Part shown: positions 1 to 8,102 of the stretch, in pieces | Layout: each line of letters opens with the position of its first letter | Position numbering within the stretch: the first letter of the stretch is position 1 | Origin: Streptomyces sp. CB00455 | GTDB lineage: Bacteria > Actinomycetota > Actinomycetes > Streptomycetales > Streptomycetaceae | Length of the DNA stretch: 64,000 nucleotides | Direction: 5' to 3' | Assembly (NCBI RefSeq): GCF_001905445.1 | Contig: NZ_LIVQ01000014.1 | Span: 31,169 to 95,168 of the forward strand | Notes under the pieces: generated by a model | Told to the model about the DNA's origin: nothing | Database searches by the model: none | What the model saw: the letters and a program-made list of their open reading frames with translations, nothing else | Position numbers and translations under genes: made by a program

Positions 1-51
1 GAGGGCGTCCTCGAGTCCCGGGATCTCCGGATTCTCCTCTGGTGTGCTCAT
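1..51 (-). CDS. 5' end of an unknown gene running off the left edge
   Basis: The relaxase stop codon overlaps a new ATG as ATGA at 48-51. The new frame stays open to the window edge for 17 codons and begins MSTPEENPEIPGLEDAL, an acidic proline-rich start. The overlap implies translational coupling to the relaxase gene, so this is probably another transfer gene. Nothing more can be said from 17 codons. Confidence 0.55.
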   Translation of the reverse strand, partial: MSTPEENPEIPGLEDAL

Positions 52-1886
52 GCGACTCCTCCACTGGGTGTCCGGCCCGGCGTCTGCTGAACGTTGGGCT
101 GCTGGGTGTGTGACGGCGGGGACGCTGCCGGGGTGGGCTGCGGCGCGGGTCGGAGGGCGGCGGCGCGCTCCCGGACACCGTCCTGGAGCTTGGCGGCCAT
201 CTTGGCGGCGGCCTCGATCGTGGCGCGGGTCTGCTCCAGCGCGGCAACATCGGTCCCCTGCTCCTGGCCGCGGCCGGCCTTACGGTCCGTGCGCGACGGA
301 CGCGAGCGAGACCTCGCTGCGTCGGGCACAGCGACGGTGTGCGGGCGGGTGCGGGAGCCCAGGCGGTCCGAGCGGCGCGTGGCGTGGACCCGGGCGGTCA
401 ACGCTCCGGCTGCCAGGCGGGCCCGCTCGTAGAGAGGGGCGGTCCGCTTGCGGGTCAGCGGGCGCAGCACGGCCTGGTCGTCGGTGTCGCGCGGGTACAG
501 GGCGCGCAGATCGGCGGTCATCATCCGGCCCCGCCCGACGGGCCGGGTGTAGTCGTCGATGACCCTCTGCACGATCTGTTCGTCCAGGCCCCTCTGGTGG
601 GGTCGGCCGCGCAGGACGTAGGAGAGGTGGCGGCGGGCCTCGGCGAGCAGGTGGTGGCGCTTGAACGCGCCGCGCATCACGTACACCACGGCCACGACGT
701 CGACGGCCGCCAGGATGACGTCGACCACCGGCCGCACCCGCGCCCACACCGCCGCGGCCGCCGCCCGCGCCCGTTCCGCCAGCCGGGAGACGACGTCGGC
801 GCCGAACGCGGCGATGGCTGACTCCCGCCATCGCTCGCGCAGCTCGGACAGCGACCGCAGCTCTTTGCGCTTGTGCGGGCGCGTCCGGTCTGCGGCCTGG
901 CAGCCCAGCGCGTAGCCGGCCCGCTCCCCTGGCGCGTGCCCGTGCTTCTTCTCGTACTTGGCCGTGAGGACGGACATGGCGTCCTCGATCTGCTGGCGTC
1001 GGGTCGACTGCCAGCCGATGAGCCGCTGGTCGATCCCAGCGATCTCCATGACGGGCCGACGACCGGGTGTCACCTCGCGCGGCTCCCACGCCCACCCGAG
1101 CCGGGCGGACACCTCCTCCATGAAGAACAAGATGAAGAGGGTGTCGGCCGCGACTATGTGGGCCAGCATCGAATCCGCCGACAAGTTGCCCCACGTGCCC
1201 TTCTCGTCCGGCCGCCGGGCACGGATCGACACCAACGCATGATCGTGGAGAAGGGGCTTGGAGTCCGCGGCTCTGGACTCGTAGTGCCGGAAGACCGCGA
1301 CGATCAGTCCGTCTCGGACACCGGCCCGGTGCTTGCCACCGCCCTTCCAGCGGATCTGAGCGACTGCATCCTCCAGCCACTCCAGCGTCTTGTCCCGGGC
1401 GATGTCCTGGCACAGCTCCAGCACCAGTCGGATCTCGTGACCCATCAGCGCCCACGCGATGTGGGCCGTCGGTGGGGGCCGGAACACCAGGTGCATGCCG
1501 AGCCAGGGAATGCGCTCCTTGGCCTTCTCGGTCTTGGGCGAGCGGTTGTGCTCGATGGGCCTGCCCAGCACGGTCGCCCGCCGGGCGCGGGCCGGGCTCT
1601 TGCCCTGCGCCAGGAGCTCGCTCTCGATCCGGTCCGCGTCCGGGTGCCGGCCTTCCCCCAGGAGCAGCTCGGCCTGCCGCTCGGTCACCACGTCCCCGGC
1701 CGTCAGGCCGACCGCGGCTAGGCCCCGGCCCTTCCACACACCGGGCGGGACACCGGCTTCGTCCTGGGCGGCGCGCAGCGACGTACCCGCCCCGCGGTGG
1801 CCGTCGCCGACCATCACGCCGCGGAAGAGATAGCGCCCGTCTCCCGGACGGATCGGTGTTTGGCTGATCATCGGCCCATGAAACAC
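48..1886 (-). CDS. MobF/TrwC-type conjugative relaxase, relaxase domain only
   Basis: A 612-residue protein that would nick the plasmid at oriT and pilot the strand into the recipient. The N-terminal 300 residues match the TrwC/TraI-type HUH relaxase pattern: a GDGRYLF start, a GxGxxxLGL-like stretch near residue 55, and a metal-binding histidine set HYESRA...LLHDHALVS around residues 201-216, followed by the typical WGNLSADSMLAHIVAADTLF region (shortened here). There are no Walker motifs, so the helicase half of classical MobF relaxases is missing. A hydrophobic stretch near residues 385-405 and a basic, proline-rich tail follow. A GTG at 1886 gives the longest form and ATG at 1871 is an alternative; neither has a clear ribosome site. 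The stop overlaps the next gene. Confidence 0.72.
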   Translation of the reverse strand: MFHGPMISQTPIRPGDGRYLFRGVMVGDGHRGAGTSLRAAQDEAGVPPGVWKGRGLAAVGLTAGDVVTERQAELLLGEGRHPDADRIESELLAQGKSPARARRATVLGRPIEHNRSPKTEKAKERIPWLGMHLVFRPPPTAHIAWALMGHEIRLVLELCQDIARDKTLEWLEDAVAQIRWKGGGKHRAGVRDGLIVAVFRHYESRAADSKPLLHDHALVSIRARRPDEKGTWGNLSADSMLAHIVAADTLFILFFMEEVSARLGWAWEPREVTPGRRPVMEIAGIDQRLIGWQSTRRQQIEDAMSVLTAKYEKKHGHAPGERAGYALGCQAADRTRPHKRKELRSLSELRERWRESAIAAFGADVVSRLAERARAAAAAVWARVRPVVDVILAAVDVVAVVYVMRGAFKRHHLLAEARRHLSYVLRGRPHQRGLDEQIVQRVIDDYTRPVGRGRMMTADLRALYPRDTDDQAVLRPLTRKRTAPLYERARLAAGALTARVHATRRSDRLGSRTRPHTVAVPDAARSRSRPSRTDRKAGRGQEQGTDVAALEQTRATIEAAAKMAAKLQDGVRERAAALRPAPQPTPAASPPSHTQQPNVQQTPGRTPSGGVA

Positions 1887-2030
1887 CGGGCTTGACCTGC
1901 CGAAAAGCGTGATCCGGGGTCCTTCCCGCCGGGCGGGAGGCCATCACCAAATCTTCACCGGAGCGCCCGCCAGGCGGGCCGCCGCATCAGCCCGAGACGT
2001 TAACCCGTCGACGTGTGCACAGTCCGCCGC

Positions 2031-2228
2031 ATGACGAACGAACTGATCTACGCCGACCCCTGCCCGCTGTGCGGCCGCCCTCTCACGCTGCGCCCGACCG
2101 TCGAAGTCCGCTCGAACACGCCGTACCCCACGCGCATCGACAGGCTGCCTCACTGCACAAGCTGCGCCAGCGACATGACACGCGCGCAGCAGTGGGCCGA
2201 CATGATGCGCGACCTCTACGAGAGCTGA
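2031..2228 (+). CDS. Small CxxC zinc-ribbon-like protein
   Basis: A 65-residue protein with CPLCGRPL near the N terminus and CTSC near residue 47, a spacing that fits one zinc knuckle. It lies on the plus strand between two minus-strand genes. No strong ribosome site precedes the ATG. I do not recognise a family; small zinc-ribbon proteins of this kind are common on Streptomyces plasmids. It could be a chance frame in GC-rich DNA, but the paired CxxC motifs argue for a real gene. Confidence 0.45.
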   Translation: MTNELIYADPCPLCGRPLTLRPTVEVRSNTPYPTRIDRLPHCTSCASDMTRAQQWADMMRDLYES

Positions 2229-2446
2229 CCGCGGCCGTGCGAATGCTGCGCCACACCATCGGCAAGCGAATCCAGCTGCCCGGCAGGTGACCGACGCGTT
2301 GAACACCCGCCCGGTCGCCACCGCCCCGTCATCACGAGCACGGCGTCGTGGGCTTGGGCACGGCTGGAAGGGCATCGACGCAGGGCGTTGACCGGTGGAC
2401 AGCGGAGGGGCCCGGCCGCCCAGAGGGTGGTCGGGCCTCGCGTGCC

Positions 2447-2461
2447 GTTTCCAGTGGAAAC
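2447..2461. promoter_or_regulatory. parS-like site 1
   Basis: Perfect 15-bp palindrome GTTTCCAGTGGAAAC (7+1+7) just downstream of parA. The same half-site recurs five more times around parAB. It differs from the Streptomyces chromosomal parS (GTTTCACGTGAAAC), as expected for a plasmid-specific ParB. Function inferred from position and repetition. Confidence 0.75.
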
Positions 2462-2466
2462 GGCGG

Positions 2467-3363
2467 TCAGGTGCGGTCGGGGAATCCGATGCTGGTCATC
2501 AGCTTCCGGTAGTCGACTGCCGGCACCGAGTTGGGCAGGAGGATGGGCAGGGGGCAGCAGTCGTCGTAGAGCTTTTTGGCGTCGGCGGAGTACCGGACGT
2601 AGGGCGTGAGGATGTCGCCGTACAGGGATTCCGCGAGCGCTGTCGCCTTCCTGGCCGATGCTTCGGTGTAGCTGGCGGTCGGGGTGCCGGTGAGGATCAG
2701 GTGGTTGACCGTCGGGCGGCCGGGGACCGATCGCCGGAGGCGGTTCTTCTCCCTGACGCGGTCGAGTTCCTCGAACAGCGGGACCAGCAGTTTGACGTCC
2801 TTCGGATCGGCGCGGACCGACGGGATGACGGAGTCGTCCTCGTCGAGCATCCGGATCACGGAGTAGACCATCTTCCCGTAGCTTGCGGGGAAGTCGAGCC
2901 AGAGGACGTCGTCCTCGTCGCCGTCGTAGCCGAGCAGGATCTCGGCGAACCAGTCCTGTCGGTCCGCGTCCTCGGCGATGGCGGTGTCCGCGGTGGACAT
3001 CTCCTTGCAGCTGGGCACGACACGCAGGCCGGGGATGTATGCGAAGGCGTCGTCGCCGTAGCCGTCGCCGATGCGGTATCGGGCCGGGAGCGCGACCTCG
3101 TCCAGGGTCGCGGTTCCGTGGATGAGGTCGAGGACGGTCTTGCGTCCCTTCATGGCCTCTTCGTCGTAGCCGAGGATCGTGGTCGTGGACCGGTTGGCGT
3201 CGAAGTCGAAGATCGTGCCCGGGTATCCCCGCAGCGCTGCCTCGGTCGCCATGGAGGTGGCGCTGGTGGTCTTGGTGGAGCCGCCGCACTCGAGGATGAA
3301 GGCGTAGATCTTGGGGTGGCGCCGCCCTCTGGGGCGGAAGCGGGGGTCGACGGTGCGCGTCAC
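2467..3363 (-). CDS. parA: ParA-family partition ATPase
   Basis: A 298-residue ParA-type P-loop ATPase that would act with ParB to segregate the plasmid. The deviant Walker A region is LECGGSTKTTSA near residues 24-35, so the usual first lysine is a cysteine and the second invariant glycine is a threonine. FDFDANRSTT is the switch region and VLWLDFPAS is the Walker B-like strand. The GTG start at 3363 overlaps the parB stop (GTGA), which shows an operon with coupled translation. A longer in-frame extension to 3477 lies inside parB and is proline-rich, so I reject it. A parS-like site sits just after the stop. Confidence 0.85.
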   Translation of the reverse strand: MTRTVDPRFRPRGRRHPKIYAFILECGGSTKTTSATSMATEAALRGYPGTIFDFDANRSTTTILGYDEEAMKGRKTVLDLIHGTATLDEVALPARYRIGDGYGDDAFAYIPGLRVVPSCKEMSTADTAIAEDADRQDWFAEILLGYDGDEDDVLWLDFPASYGKMVYSVIRMLDEDDSVIPSVRADPKDVKLLVPLFEELDRVREKNRLRRSVPGRPTVNHLILTGTPTASYTEASARKATALAESLYGDILTPYVRYSADAKKLYDDCCPLPILLPNSVPAVDYRKLMTSIGFPDRT

Positions 3364-4703
3364 TCGTTCTCTCCTGTGGTGTCCGAGCCCAGTTCCTTCT
3401 TCTCCCACGCGGTCTCCGGGGCGTACTGCGCGTGGTCCTGGAGGAGGCGGAGGTAGCCGACCTCGCGGGTTCCCCACGAGTGCCGGCGGGCGGCGGTGCG
3501 GAGCTCTGCGGCAGCGAGGGCGCTCGCGAAGGCGGCGAGCCGCTGGAGTTCACCGTCACCGGAGTCCTGGACGGCGTTGAAGTACGAGGCGGCGTTCTGG
3601 TCGTCGATGCTGTGGCGTTCGGCTCGGCGGAGCCAGACCAGGGCGCGCTGCTGCGCGGCGGACTGCTGCTGTGGAGCGAGCAGGGCGCCGGTCATGGCCT
3701 TGAGGAGGAGCTCGCTGTCGGCGGTGTCGCCGACGTCGACGGTCTCCACGAGGAGCTGGCAGGCGGCGTCCCGGGCTGCGGCTGCGGTACTGCGGTCCTG
3801 CTCGTACTGGTCGGCCGACGGCTTGGGCTGCTCCTTCTTCGCCGTCGTCCGGGGCTTGGCGGCAGCGTTTCCAGTGGAAACGGTGCTCGCCTGGAGGGCA
3901 GTGCCGTTTCCATTGGAAACGGCACCCTCTCCTTCGGCCGGCTCCGTGTCGGGCACGGGTTCGTCCTGCCGCTGCCGCGCGAGGATCTGCGCCTGTGCCT
4001 CCAGCGGACGCATGCCGCCCTGGACCAGGGTCACCGCCTCCCGCTGGTCCTCGGCGCTCATCTTCTGGAGCTTCTCAGCGGTGCTGACTGCCAGGGTGCC
4101 GTCCCGGAGCGCTCCCTGGACTTCCGGCTCCAGCGCGAGGAGCTGCACGCGCTTCCACACGGTGCCCTTGGAGATGGCCCCCTTGGCGGTCTCGCCAACC
4201 TTCTGCGCGATCTGCTCGTAGGACAGTCCGCTGCTCCGCAGGGCCTCGTAGTGCTCGGCCTCTTCCAGCGGGCTGAGCTGTGCGCGCCGGAGGTTCTCGA
4301 TGAGGGTGATGAGGCGGGCGTCGGCGACCTTGTCGTCCATCAGGACGCTGGGGATGACCTCCCAGCCCAAGGACTGGATGGCGCGCCAGCGGTGCTCCCC
4401 AAAGAGGATGACGTTCGCAGCGGTGATCTTCTCCGCTGTCTCCGGATAGTGCTCGACCCAGATGTCCGCGGGGATGTGCGCGATGTTCTGGAGGAGGCCC
4501 ACTTCCTCGATCGTGGCCGCAAGCTCCTCAACGCCCGACATGGCCCGCCGGTTGAACGGGTTGGGGCAGAGGTCCTTGGGGTGGAGTTCGACGGTGTCGC
4601 CGCTGCGGTCCTTGCCGCCCCGGTAGAACGCCTCTTCCTTGGGCGGAGCAGCGGGGGCCTGCTTGGTGCTCGTGCGCTTGGGCCTCGGAAGGTTGGCAGC
4701 CAT
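3360..4703 (-). CDS. parB: ParB-family centromere-binding protein
   Basis: A 447-residue ParB. The N-terminal ParB/Srx fold shows FGEHRWRAIQSLGWEVIPSV (GERRxRA-type CTP-binding box) and LIENLRRAQLSPLEEA. The helix-turn-helix follows at GLSYEQIAQKVGETAKGAISKGTVW. The C-terminal third is a glutamine- and alanine-rich linker and dimerisation region. ATG 4703 is preceded by GGAGAATCT. Two 15-bp parS-like palindromes lie inside the gene and are translated as SNGN and STGN in the linker, so the centromere is partly coding. Three more sites lie upstream and one lies past parA. Confidence 0.9.
   Translation of the reverse strand: MAANLPRPKRTSTKQAPAAPPKEEAFYRGGKDRSGDTVELHPKDLCPNPFNRRAMSGVEELAATIEEVGLLQNIAHIPADIWVEHYPETAEKITAANVILFGEHRWRAIQSLGWEVIPSVLMDDKVADARLITLIENLRRAQLSPLEEAEHYEALRSSGLSYEQIAQKVGETAKGAISKGTVWKRVQLLALEPEVQGALRDGTLAVSTAEKLQKMSAEDQREAVTLVQGGMRPLEAQAQILARQRQDEPVPDTEPAEGEGAVSNGNGTALQASTVSTGNAAAKPRTTAKKEQPKPSADQYEQDRSTAAAARDAACQLLVETVDVGDTADSELLLKAMTGALLAPQQQSAAQQRALVWLRRAERHSIDDQNAASYFNAVQDSGDGELQRLAAFASALAAAELRTAARRHSWGTREVGYLRLLQDHAQYAPETAWEKKELGSDTTGENE
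3867..3881. promoter_or_regulatory. parS-like site 2, inside parB
   Basis: GTTTCCAGTGGAAAC within the parB coding region, in the part encoding the linker between the DNA-binding and C-terminal regions. It is 39 bp from site 3. Confidence 0.75.
3906..3920. promoter_or_regulatory. parS-like site 3, inside parB
   Basis: GTTTCCATTGGAAAC within parB. The central base varies (T here) while both 7-bp arms are unchanged, which is what a bound palindrome under selection looks like. Confidence 0.75.
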
Positions 4704-4744
4704 AGATTCTCCAGGACGACAGAAAGTACGGCCAGAGACTAGCC

Positions 4745-4759
4745 GTTTCCAATGGAAAC
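4745..4759. promoter_or_regulatory. parS-like site 4, upstream of parB
   Basis: GTTTCCAATGGAAAC, 42 bp upstream of the parB ATG. A ParB complex here could also autoregulate the parB-parA operon. Confidence 0.75.
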
Positions 4760-4820
4760 GCTGGCTCCCTCACGCAGCCCGAGCAGGAACAGTTAGTGGC
4801 CGGCCAAGCTGGTGGTTGCC

Positions 4821-4835
4821 GTTTCCAGTGGAAAC
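4821..4835. promoter_or_regulatory. parS-like site 5
   Basis: GTTTCCAGTGGAAAC, spaced 76 bp from site 4 and 79 bp from site 6, all three in the intergenic region ahead of parB. Confidence 0.75.
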
Positions 4836-4899
4836 GCCGTTGCCCTGGGCGGGGATTGACGGAAGGCCATGTACGGACCGAGGCAGCATCCTCGCTGCC

Positions 4900-4914
4900 G
4901 TTTCCATTGGAAAC
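4900..4914. promoter_or_regulatory. parS-like site 6
   Basis: GTTTCCATTGGAAAC, the most upstream of the intergenic group of three, next to the terminator of the preceding gene. Confidence 0.75.
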
Positions 4915-4950
4915 GGCAGACAGACAGAACCCAGGAAACCCCCCAAAACA

Positions 4951-4985
4951 GGAAAAGCCCTGCCCCGGGGGTGCCGGGGCAGGGC
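4951..4985 (-). terminator. Rho-independent-type terminator after 5007-5534
   Basis: 10-bp perfect stem (4957-4966 with 4976-4985, GCCCTGCCCC arms) 22 bp past the stop of the minus-strand gene, followed on the minus strand by TTTTCCTGTTTT. It separates the small-gene operon from parAB. Confidence 0.75.
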
Positions 4986-5006
4986 TTCGGTGAGGGGCGT
5001 TGCGGG

Positions 5007-5534
5007 TCAAGCTGCCCAGCTCGCGGGCGCGCCATCATCCGGGTTGGGGATGCCGGCAGCAGCCACCAGGGCGGCGGGATGCCGCAGGGCGGTGACCGGC
5101 ACGGCCCCGGGTTCGGTGTCGGGGGCCCAGACCATGCGCCAGGTGTCGTCCCACTCGCATCCGCAGCCGTGGTCGGGGTGCGGATGCCGTAAGAAGACGC
5201 CGTGGGTGTGGACCGCGCGCGGGATGAGGGGGATGAGTACGGAGGGGTCGTCGCCGGGGTAGAGATGCAAGTTCCGCCAGCCGTGGATACGAGCCATGTA
5301 CGCGGCGGCGGCCTCGATGATGTCGGCCCACCGCTGATGCCCGAGCACAAGGAACGCCACGGGGTAGAGGTGGTCCTCGGCGGCGTCGTCGATCCCGGTG
5401 ACGTACAGGTCCCGATGGACGACGAAGCCGCTCTCCGCCGCGTCCTCGCCGGGCGTCCAGAGCTTTTCGACGGGGTGCGGGGTGCCGTCGTCACCCTCGC
5501 TGGTCTCGATCTCGTACGGGGCCGTGGTGGTCAT
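5007..5534 (-). CDS. Unknown 175-residue protein
   Basis: I do not recognise this protein. It is acidic at the N terminus (ETSEGDDG), has a central part rich in His, Trp and Tyr (HLYPGDDPSVLIPLIPRAVHTHG split over residues 100-122), and has no signal peptide or membrane segment. Its ATG overlaps the stop of the RapZ-C gene (ATGA) and a good terminator follows, so it is the last gene of the operon that contains the NUDIX and RapZ-C genes. Confidence 0.65.
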   Translation of the reverse strand: MTTTAPYEIETSEGDDGTPHPVEKLWTPGEDAAESGFVVHRDLYVTGIDDAAEDHLYPVAFLVLGHQRWADIIEAAAAYMARIHGWRNLHLYPGDDPSVLIPLIPRAVHTHGVFLRHPHPDHGCGCEWDDTWRMVWAPDTEPGAVPVTALRHPAALVAAAGIPNPDDGAPASWAA

Positions 5535-5950
5535 GCGCTCGCTCCGGTGCTGGTGTCGGCCGCCTTCAGGAAGCGCGGCAGATGGACGTGGAGGTGTTCG
5601 ACGTCGACCTGGCGGCCGCGGGCGCGAAGTTCGCGGGCAAGCAGTTCGGTGAGACCGGATGCCCTGTGCCTACCTCCTGCGCAGCCGATGGCGATCCGGC
5701 GGGGGCCGGCGGGCAGGTCGGCGTAGTCGGCGAGGTTGGCCAGGAGCTCGCGGGCGCCGGGGGTGTTGAGGACGACGTCCTGGACGCGGGGGTGGAAGCC
5801 GTCGAGGTCGAGGATGTCGCGGGCGGCGGCCGGGTCGCGGAGCCGTGCGCGGACGTCTTCGATGCGGTCGGCGGCGGGCGGGACGGGGGAGCCGTCCGGG
5901 CCGGTGGGCAGGTGCAGGTAGCCGAATGAGATCAGGCGGATCGGGTGCAA
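5531..5950 (-). CDS. RapZ C-terminal-domain protein
   Basis: A 139-residue protein that matches only the C-terminal domain of RapZ/YvcJ, without the N-terminal P-loop kinase domain. Visible marks are a FGYLH start strand, GFHPRVQDVV, the IAIGCAGGRHRAS signature (the GCTGGxHRSV motif of RapZ) and the HLHVHLPR end. In E. coli RapZ this domain binds RNA and RNase E; the role of stand-alone plasmid copies is not known. Start is TTG 5950, four bases after AGGAGAA. Its stop overlaps the next gene (ATGA). Confidence 0.75.
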   Translation of the reverse strand: MHPIRLISFGYLHLPTGPDGSPVPPAADRIEDVRARLRDPAAARDILDLDGFHPRVQDVVLNTPGARELLANLADYADLPAGPRRIAIGCAGGRHRASGLTELLARELRARGRQVDVEHLHVHLPRFLKAADTSTGASA

Positions 5951-6047
5951 GGGGTTCTCCTGCTCGGTGGTGAAGGGCGGGAACGCGAGAACGCCGCGCC
6001 CGGCCTTCCGGCTCGGGTGCGGCGCTCTGGTGTCTGGCGGTGGGGTC

Positions 6048-6473
6048 TCAGGTGGTCTTGGCGGCGCTGAGGATGTCGGCGTGGTCGAACGCCAGGCACG
6101 CCGGGAGGTTGTCCAGGGGCCACCAGCGGGCGTCGTGGGCGTCGTCCCCGGCGTGGATCGGGGTGTCGTCGGGGACGACGACGGCGTAGGCGACGGTGAC
6201 GTAGCGGCCGCGGGGGTCACGGCCGGGCTGGTCGAAGACGCCGATCTGGCGGAGGTCGCCGGCGGTCACGTGGAGGCCCGTCTCTTCGGCGAGTTCGCGA
6301 ACGGCCGCGTGACGGCTCGTTTCCAGGGCGTCAACATGGCCCCCCGGCAGGGCCCAGGATCCCTTGTGGGGCTCCCAGCCGCGCTCGATCAGCAGGACGG
6401 TGCCGCCGGGCGTCAGGGCGACGACGTCGGCGGTGTAGCGGATGGTCTCGGGCTCGGGCTCGGTCTCGGTCAT
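6048..6473 (-). CDS. NUDIX hydrolase
   Basis: 141 residues. The Nudix box is complete: G-HVDAL-E-TSRHAAV-RELAEETGL (Gx5Ex7REUxEExGU), preceded by GSWALPGG. Such enzymes hydrolyse nucleoside diphosphates linked to another group; the substrate cannot be read from the sequence. ATG 6473 follows GAGAGG at a good distance; a GTG six bases upstream is less likely. It sits about 100 bp ahead of the RapZ-C gene in the same direction. Confidence 0.85.
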   Translation of the reverse strand: MTETEPEPETIRYTADVVALTPGGTVLLIERGWEPHKGSWALPGGHVDALETSRHAAVRELAEETGLHVTAGDLRQIGVFDQPGRDPRGRYVTVAYAVVVPDDTPIHAGDDAHDARWWPLDNLPACLAFDHADILSAAKTT

Positions 6474-6495
6474 GTTCACCTCTCGGTTGGATGGG

Positions 6496-6672
6496 CTATC
6501 GGGTGGTGGTGCCGGTGACCACGAGGAACTGGTCGGTGGTCAGGTCCATCACGACGTGGGCATCGTGGCCCTGGGCGCGCTGGGCGGCGGCGTACTCGTC
6601 GGCGGGCCAGGAGCCGCGGGGGTGGCCGGCGGGGAAGCGCTCCAGGACGGTGCGGGGCGCGGCGGTGGTCAT
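6496..6672 (-). CDS. Small 58-residue protein
   Basis: Begins MTTAAPRTVLERFPAGHPRG and ends FLVVTGTTTR, with a stop at 6496. The ATG overlaps the stop of the 6669-7154 gene (ATGA). No family recognised. Its support is the overlap and the uninterrupted same-strand packing of neighbours. Confidence 0.6.
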   Translation of the reverse strand: MTTAAPRTVLERFPAGHPRGSWPADEYAAAQRAQGHDAHVVMDLTTDQFLVVTGTTTR

Positions 6673-7154
6673 CGGTCGTCACCGCCGTGCACGCGCTCGT
6701 GGATGTCGATCAGGGTGGTGATGGCGTCGGGGTTGTCGGCGAGGCCGACCCACGTGCCGCGCGCGGTGAAGACGGGCACGGCGTCGGTGTCGGCGTCGAA
6801 GATGACGCAGTAGTCGCCGAACCTGTCGATCACCATCTCGCGCAGGGCCGGGACCAGGGCGGTTTCGAGGACCTGGAGGACGTCCACGGTGAGCCGGGCG
6901 GGCGCACCGGGCGTCTGGGGCTGGACCAGGTCGCCGGTGACGCGAAGCAGGTCGCCGGGCTGTATTCCGGTCAGCAGCTCGTGGACGATCCCGGCGACCA
7001 TGCTGGTGCAGGAGACGACCGTGTCGGGGGCCTCCTCGGGGAGGGTGTCCGCGTCGACGGGGCACACGGTCAGGTCGAACATCGCGGTGCCGTGCGGGCC
7101 GGGGGCGGGGATGGCGTCGACCCAGCCGTCGACGGTGCAGCGGGTGGTGTCCAT
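6669..7154 (-). CDS. Unknown 161-residue protein, possibly OB-fold-like
   Basis: Mostly beta-rich and acidic. The stretch LLRVTGDLVQPQ followed by PARLTVDVLQVLE resembles the strands of OB-fold single-strand-binding proteins, but I see no defining motif, so this is only a guess. Start (TGATG) and stop (ATGA) both overlap neighbours, which places it inside a coupled operon. Confidence 0.6.
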   Translation of the reverse strand: MDTTRCTVDGWVDAIPAPGPHGTAMFDLTVCPVDADTLPEEAPDTVVSCTSMVAGIVHELLTGIQPGDLLRVTGDLVQPQTPGAPARLTVDVLQVLETALVPALREMVIDRFGDYCVIFDADTDAVPVFTARGTWVGLADNPDAITTLIDIHERVHGGDDR

Positions 7155-7360
7155 CAGCTGGCCTCCGCCAGGGTCTCGGTGGGGCGAGGGGAGCGGGGTC
7201 GGGGGGTGCGCTGCGCGAGCACCAGCAGCTCGGCATTGCGCTTCTGCTCAGCGGGCGTGAGGGGCCGGGCCTTCGCCGCGCCGTGGCGGTGCCAGAGCGG
7301 AGAGGCCGGCGGCTCGGGGTAGGCGAGAGCGTGGTCGACGTCGCGGTCAGTGCTGCTCAT
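7154..7360 (-). CDS. Unknown 68-residue protein
   Basis: Short, charged, proline-rich protein (LTPAEQKRNAELLVLAQR centre). No domain recognised. Its stop overlaps the next ATG (TGATG). The ATG is preceded by GGAGGT. Confidence 0.55.
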   Translation of the reverse strand: MSSTDRDVDHALAYPEPPASPLWHRHGAAKARPLTPAEQKRNAELLVLAQRTPRPRSPRPTETLAEAS

Positions 7361-7383
7361 GGGGACCTCCGAGGGGGAGGGGT

Positions 7384-7665
7384 TCAGGCGTGGGTGGCGC
7401 GCTTGGTGCTCTTGGGCTGGGTGTCGGAGGCGAAGCGGCCCTCACGGCGGGCCTCAACGGGGTTCGCGGCGATCCAGTCCTCCGCGCACGCCTTGTGGAC
7501 GGGCTCCCCGGCGTGGGAGCGCATCGGCGTGGGCTTGTCGCACAGCACGCAGGGGCGGTCCTGCCAGCGGTCGTAGTGCTGGCTGTCGCGCCATTCGAGG
7601 AGCGCGCCGGGAGCCGGGACCAGGCCCGGCTCGAACGGCGGCTTCTTCTTGGCTCGGGTGGTCAC
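7384..7665 (-). CDS. Small zinc-binding-like protein, 93 residues
   Basis: Starts at GTG 7665, which overlaps the stop of the ASCH-like gene (GTGA). Carries CVLCDKPTPMRSHAGEPVHKAC near residues 45-66, a possible four-ligand zinc site (CxxC plus H and C). The basic N terminus (TTRAKKK) and basic C terminus fit nucleic-acid binding, but that is inference. Confidence 0.6.
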   Translation of the reverse strand: MTTRAKKKPPFEPGLVPAPGALLEWRDSQHYDRWQDRPCVLCDKPTPMRSHAGEPVHKACAEDWIAANPVEARREGRFASDTQPKSTKRATHA

Positions 7666-8102
7666 GGCCGGAAGCCGGGCAGCTGCTGGAAGACGCGCTC
7701 CAGCAGGTCCGGCTTCGGCTTCCAGGGCACGACCTGTCCGCGCGCGGGGACCGGCAGGGGGAGCTCCTGGACGTCCTGGAGCACGAGGTGCCAGGCCCCG
7801 GGGTGTGCCCACGGCGAGCAGAGCGGCGATCCCCCGGGGTCCTGGTGGCAGTCGGTGATCCGGGCGATGCCAACGACCGCGCCGGTGACCAGCTGGCGGT
7901 CGCGGATCGTGCGGCCGATCAGCGGGACGCGCAGGGCGGGCCGGTCGACGGTCTGGCTCGTGTGCAGCAGCACCCAGCCGGTCCGCCACCGGGCGGGCCT
8001 GTTCTCCACCGTCTTGGCTCCGGCGAGGATGCAGGCCGCGTACGGCTGCCGGATGCTGATGCCGCGGATCCAGTCGCCCTCGGGCAGGGTCACGGTGCTC
8101 AT
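7662..8102 (-). CDS. ASCH/PUA-like domain protein
   Basis: 146 residues. The N-terminal ISIRQPYAACILAGAKTVENR motif followed by WVLLHTSQ is the hallmark of the ASCH family, a PUA-like beta-barrel thought to bind RNA or modified nucleotides. Usual family length is 120-150, so it is full-length. ATG 8102 overlaps the stop of the GGDEF gene. Neighbouring NUDIX and RapZ-C proteins suggest an RNA or nucleotide theme for the operon, which is inference. Confidence 0.75.
   Translation of the reverse strand: MSTVTLPEGDWIRGISIRQPYAACILAGAKTVENRPARWRTGWVLLHTSQTVDRPALRVPLIGRTIRDRQLVTGAVVGIARITDCHQDPGGSPLCSPWAHPGAWHLVLQDVQELPLPVPARGQVVPWKPKPDLLERVFQQLPGFRP

Noticed and set aside
280..1950. A 556-codon minus-strand frame over the relaxase gene
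   Set aside because: Its product is almost only Arg, Pro, Gly and Ala without domains, whereas the overlapping frame encodes recognisable relaxase motifs.
3432..4742. A 436-codon plus-strand frame over parB
   Set aside because: Antisense to a clear ParB; the product has no domain.
2447..4914. The six palindromes as a CRISPR-like or REP array
   Set aside because: They are 15-bp palindromes at irregular spacing around parAB, which fits parS.
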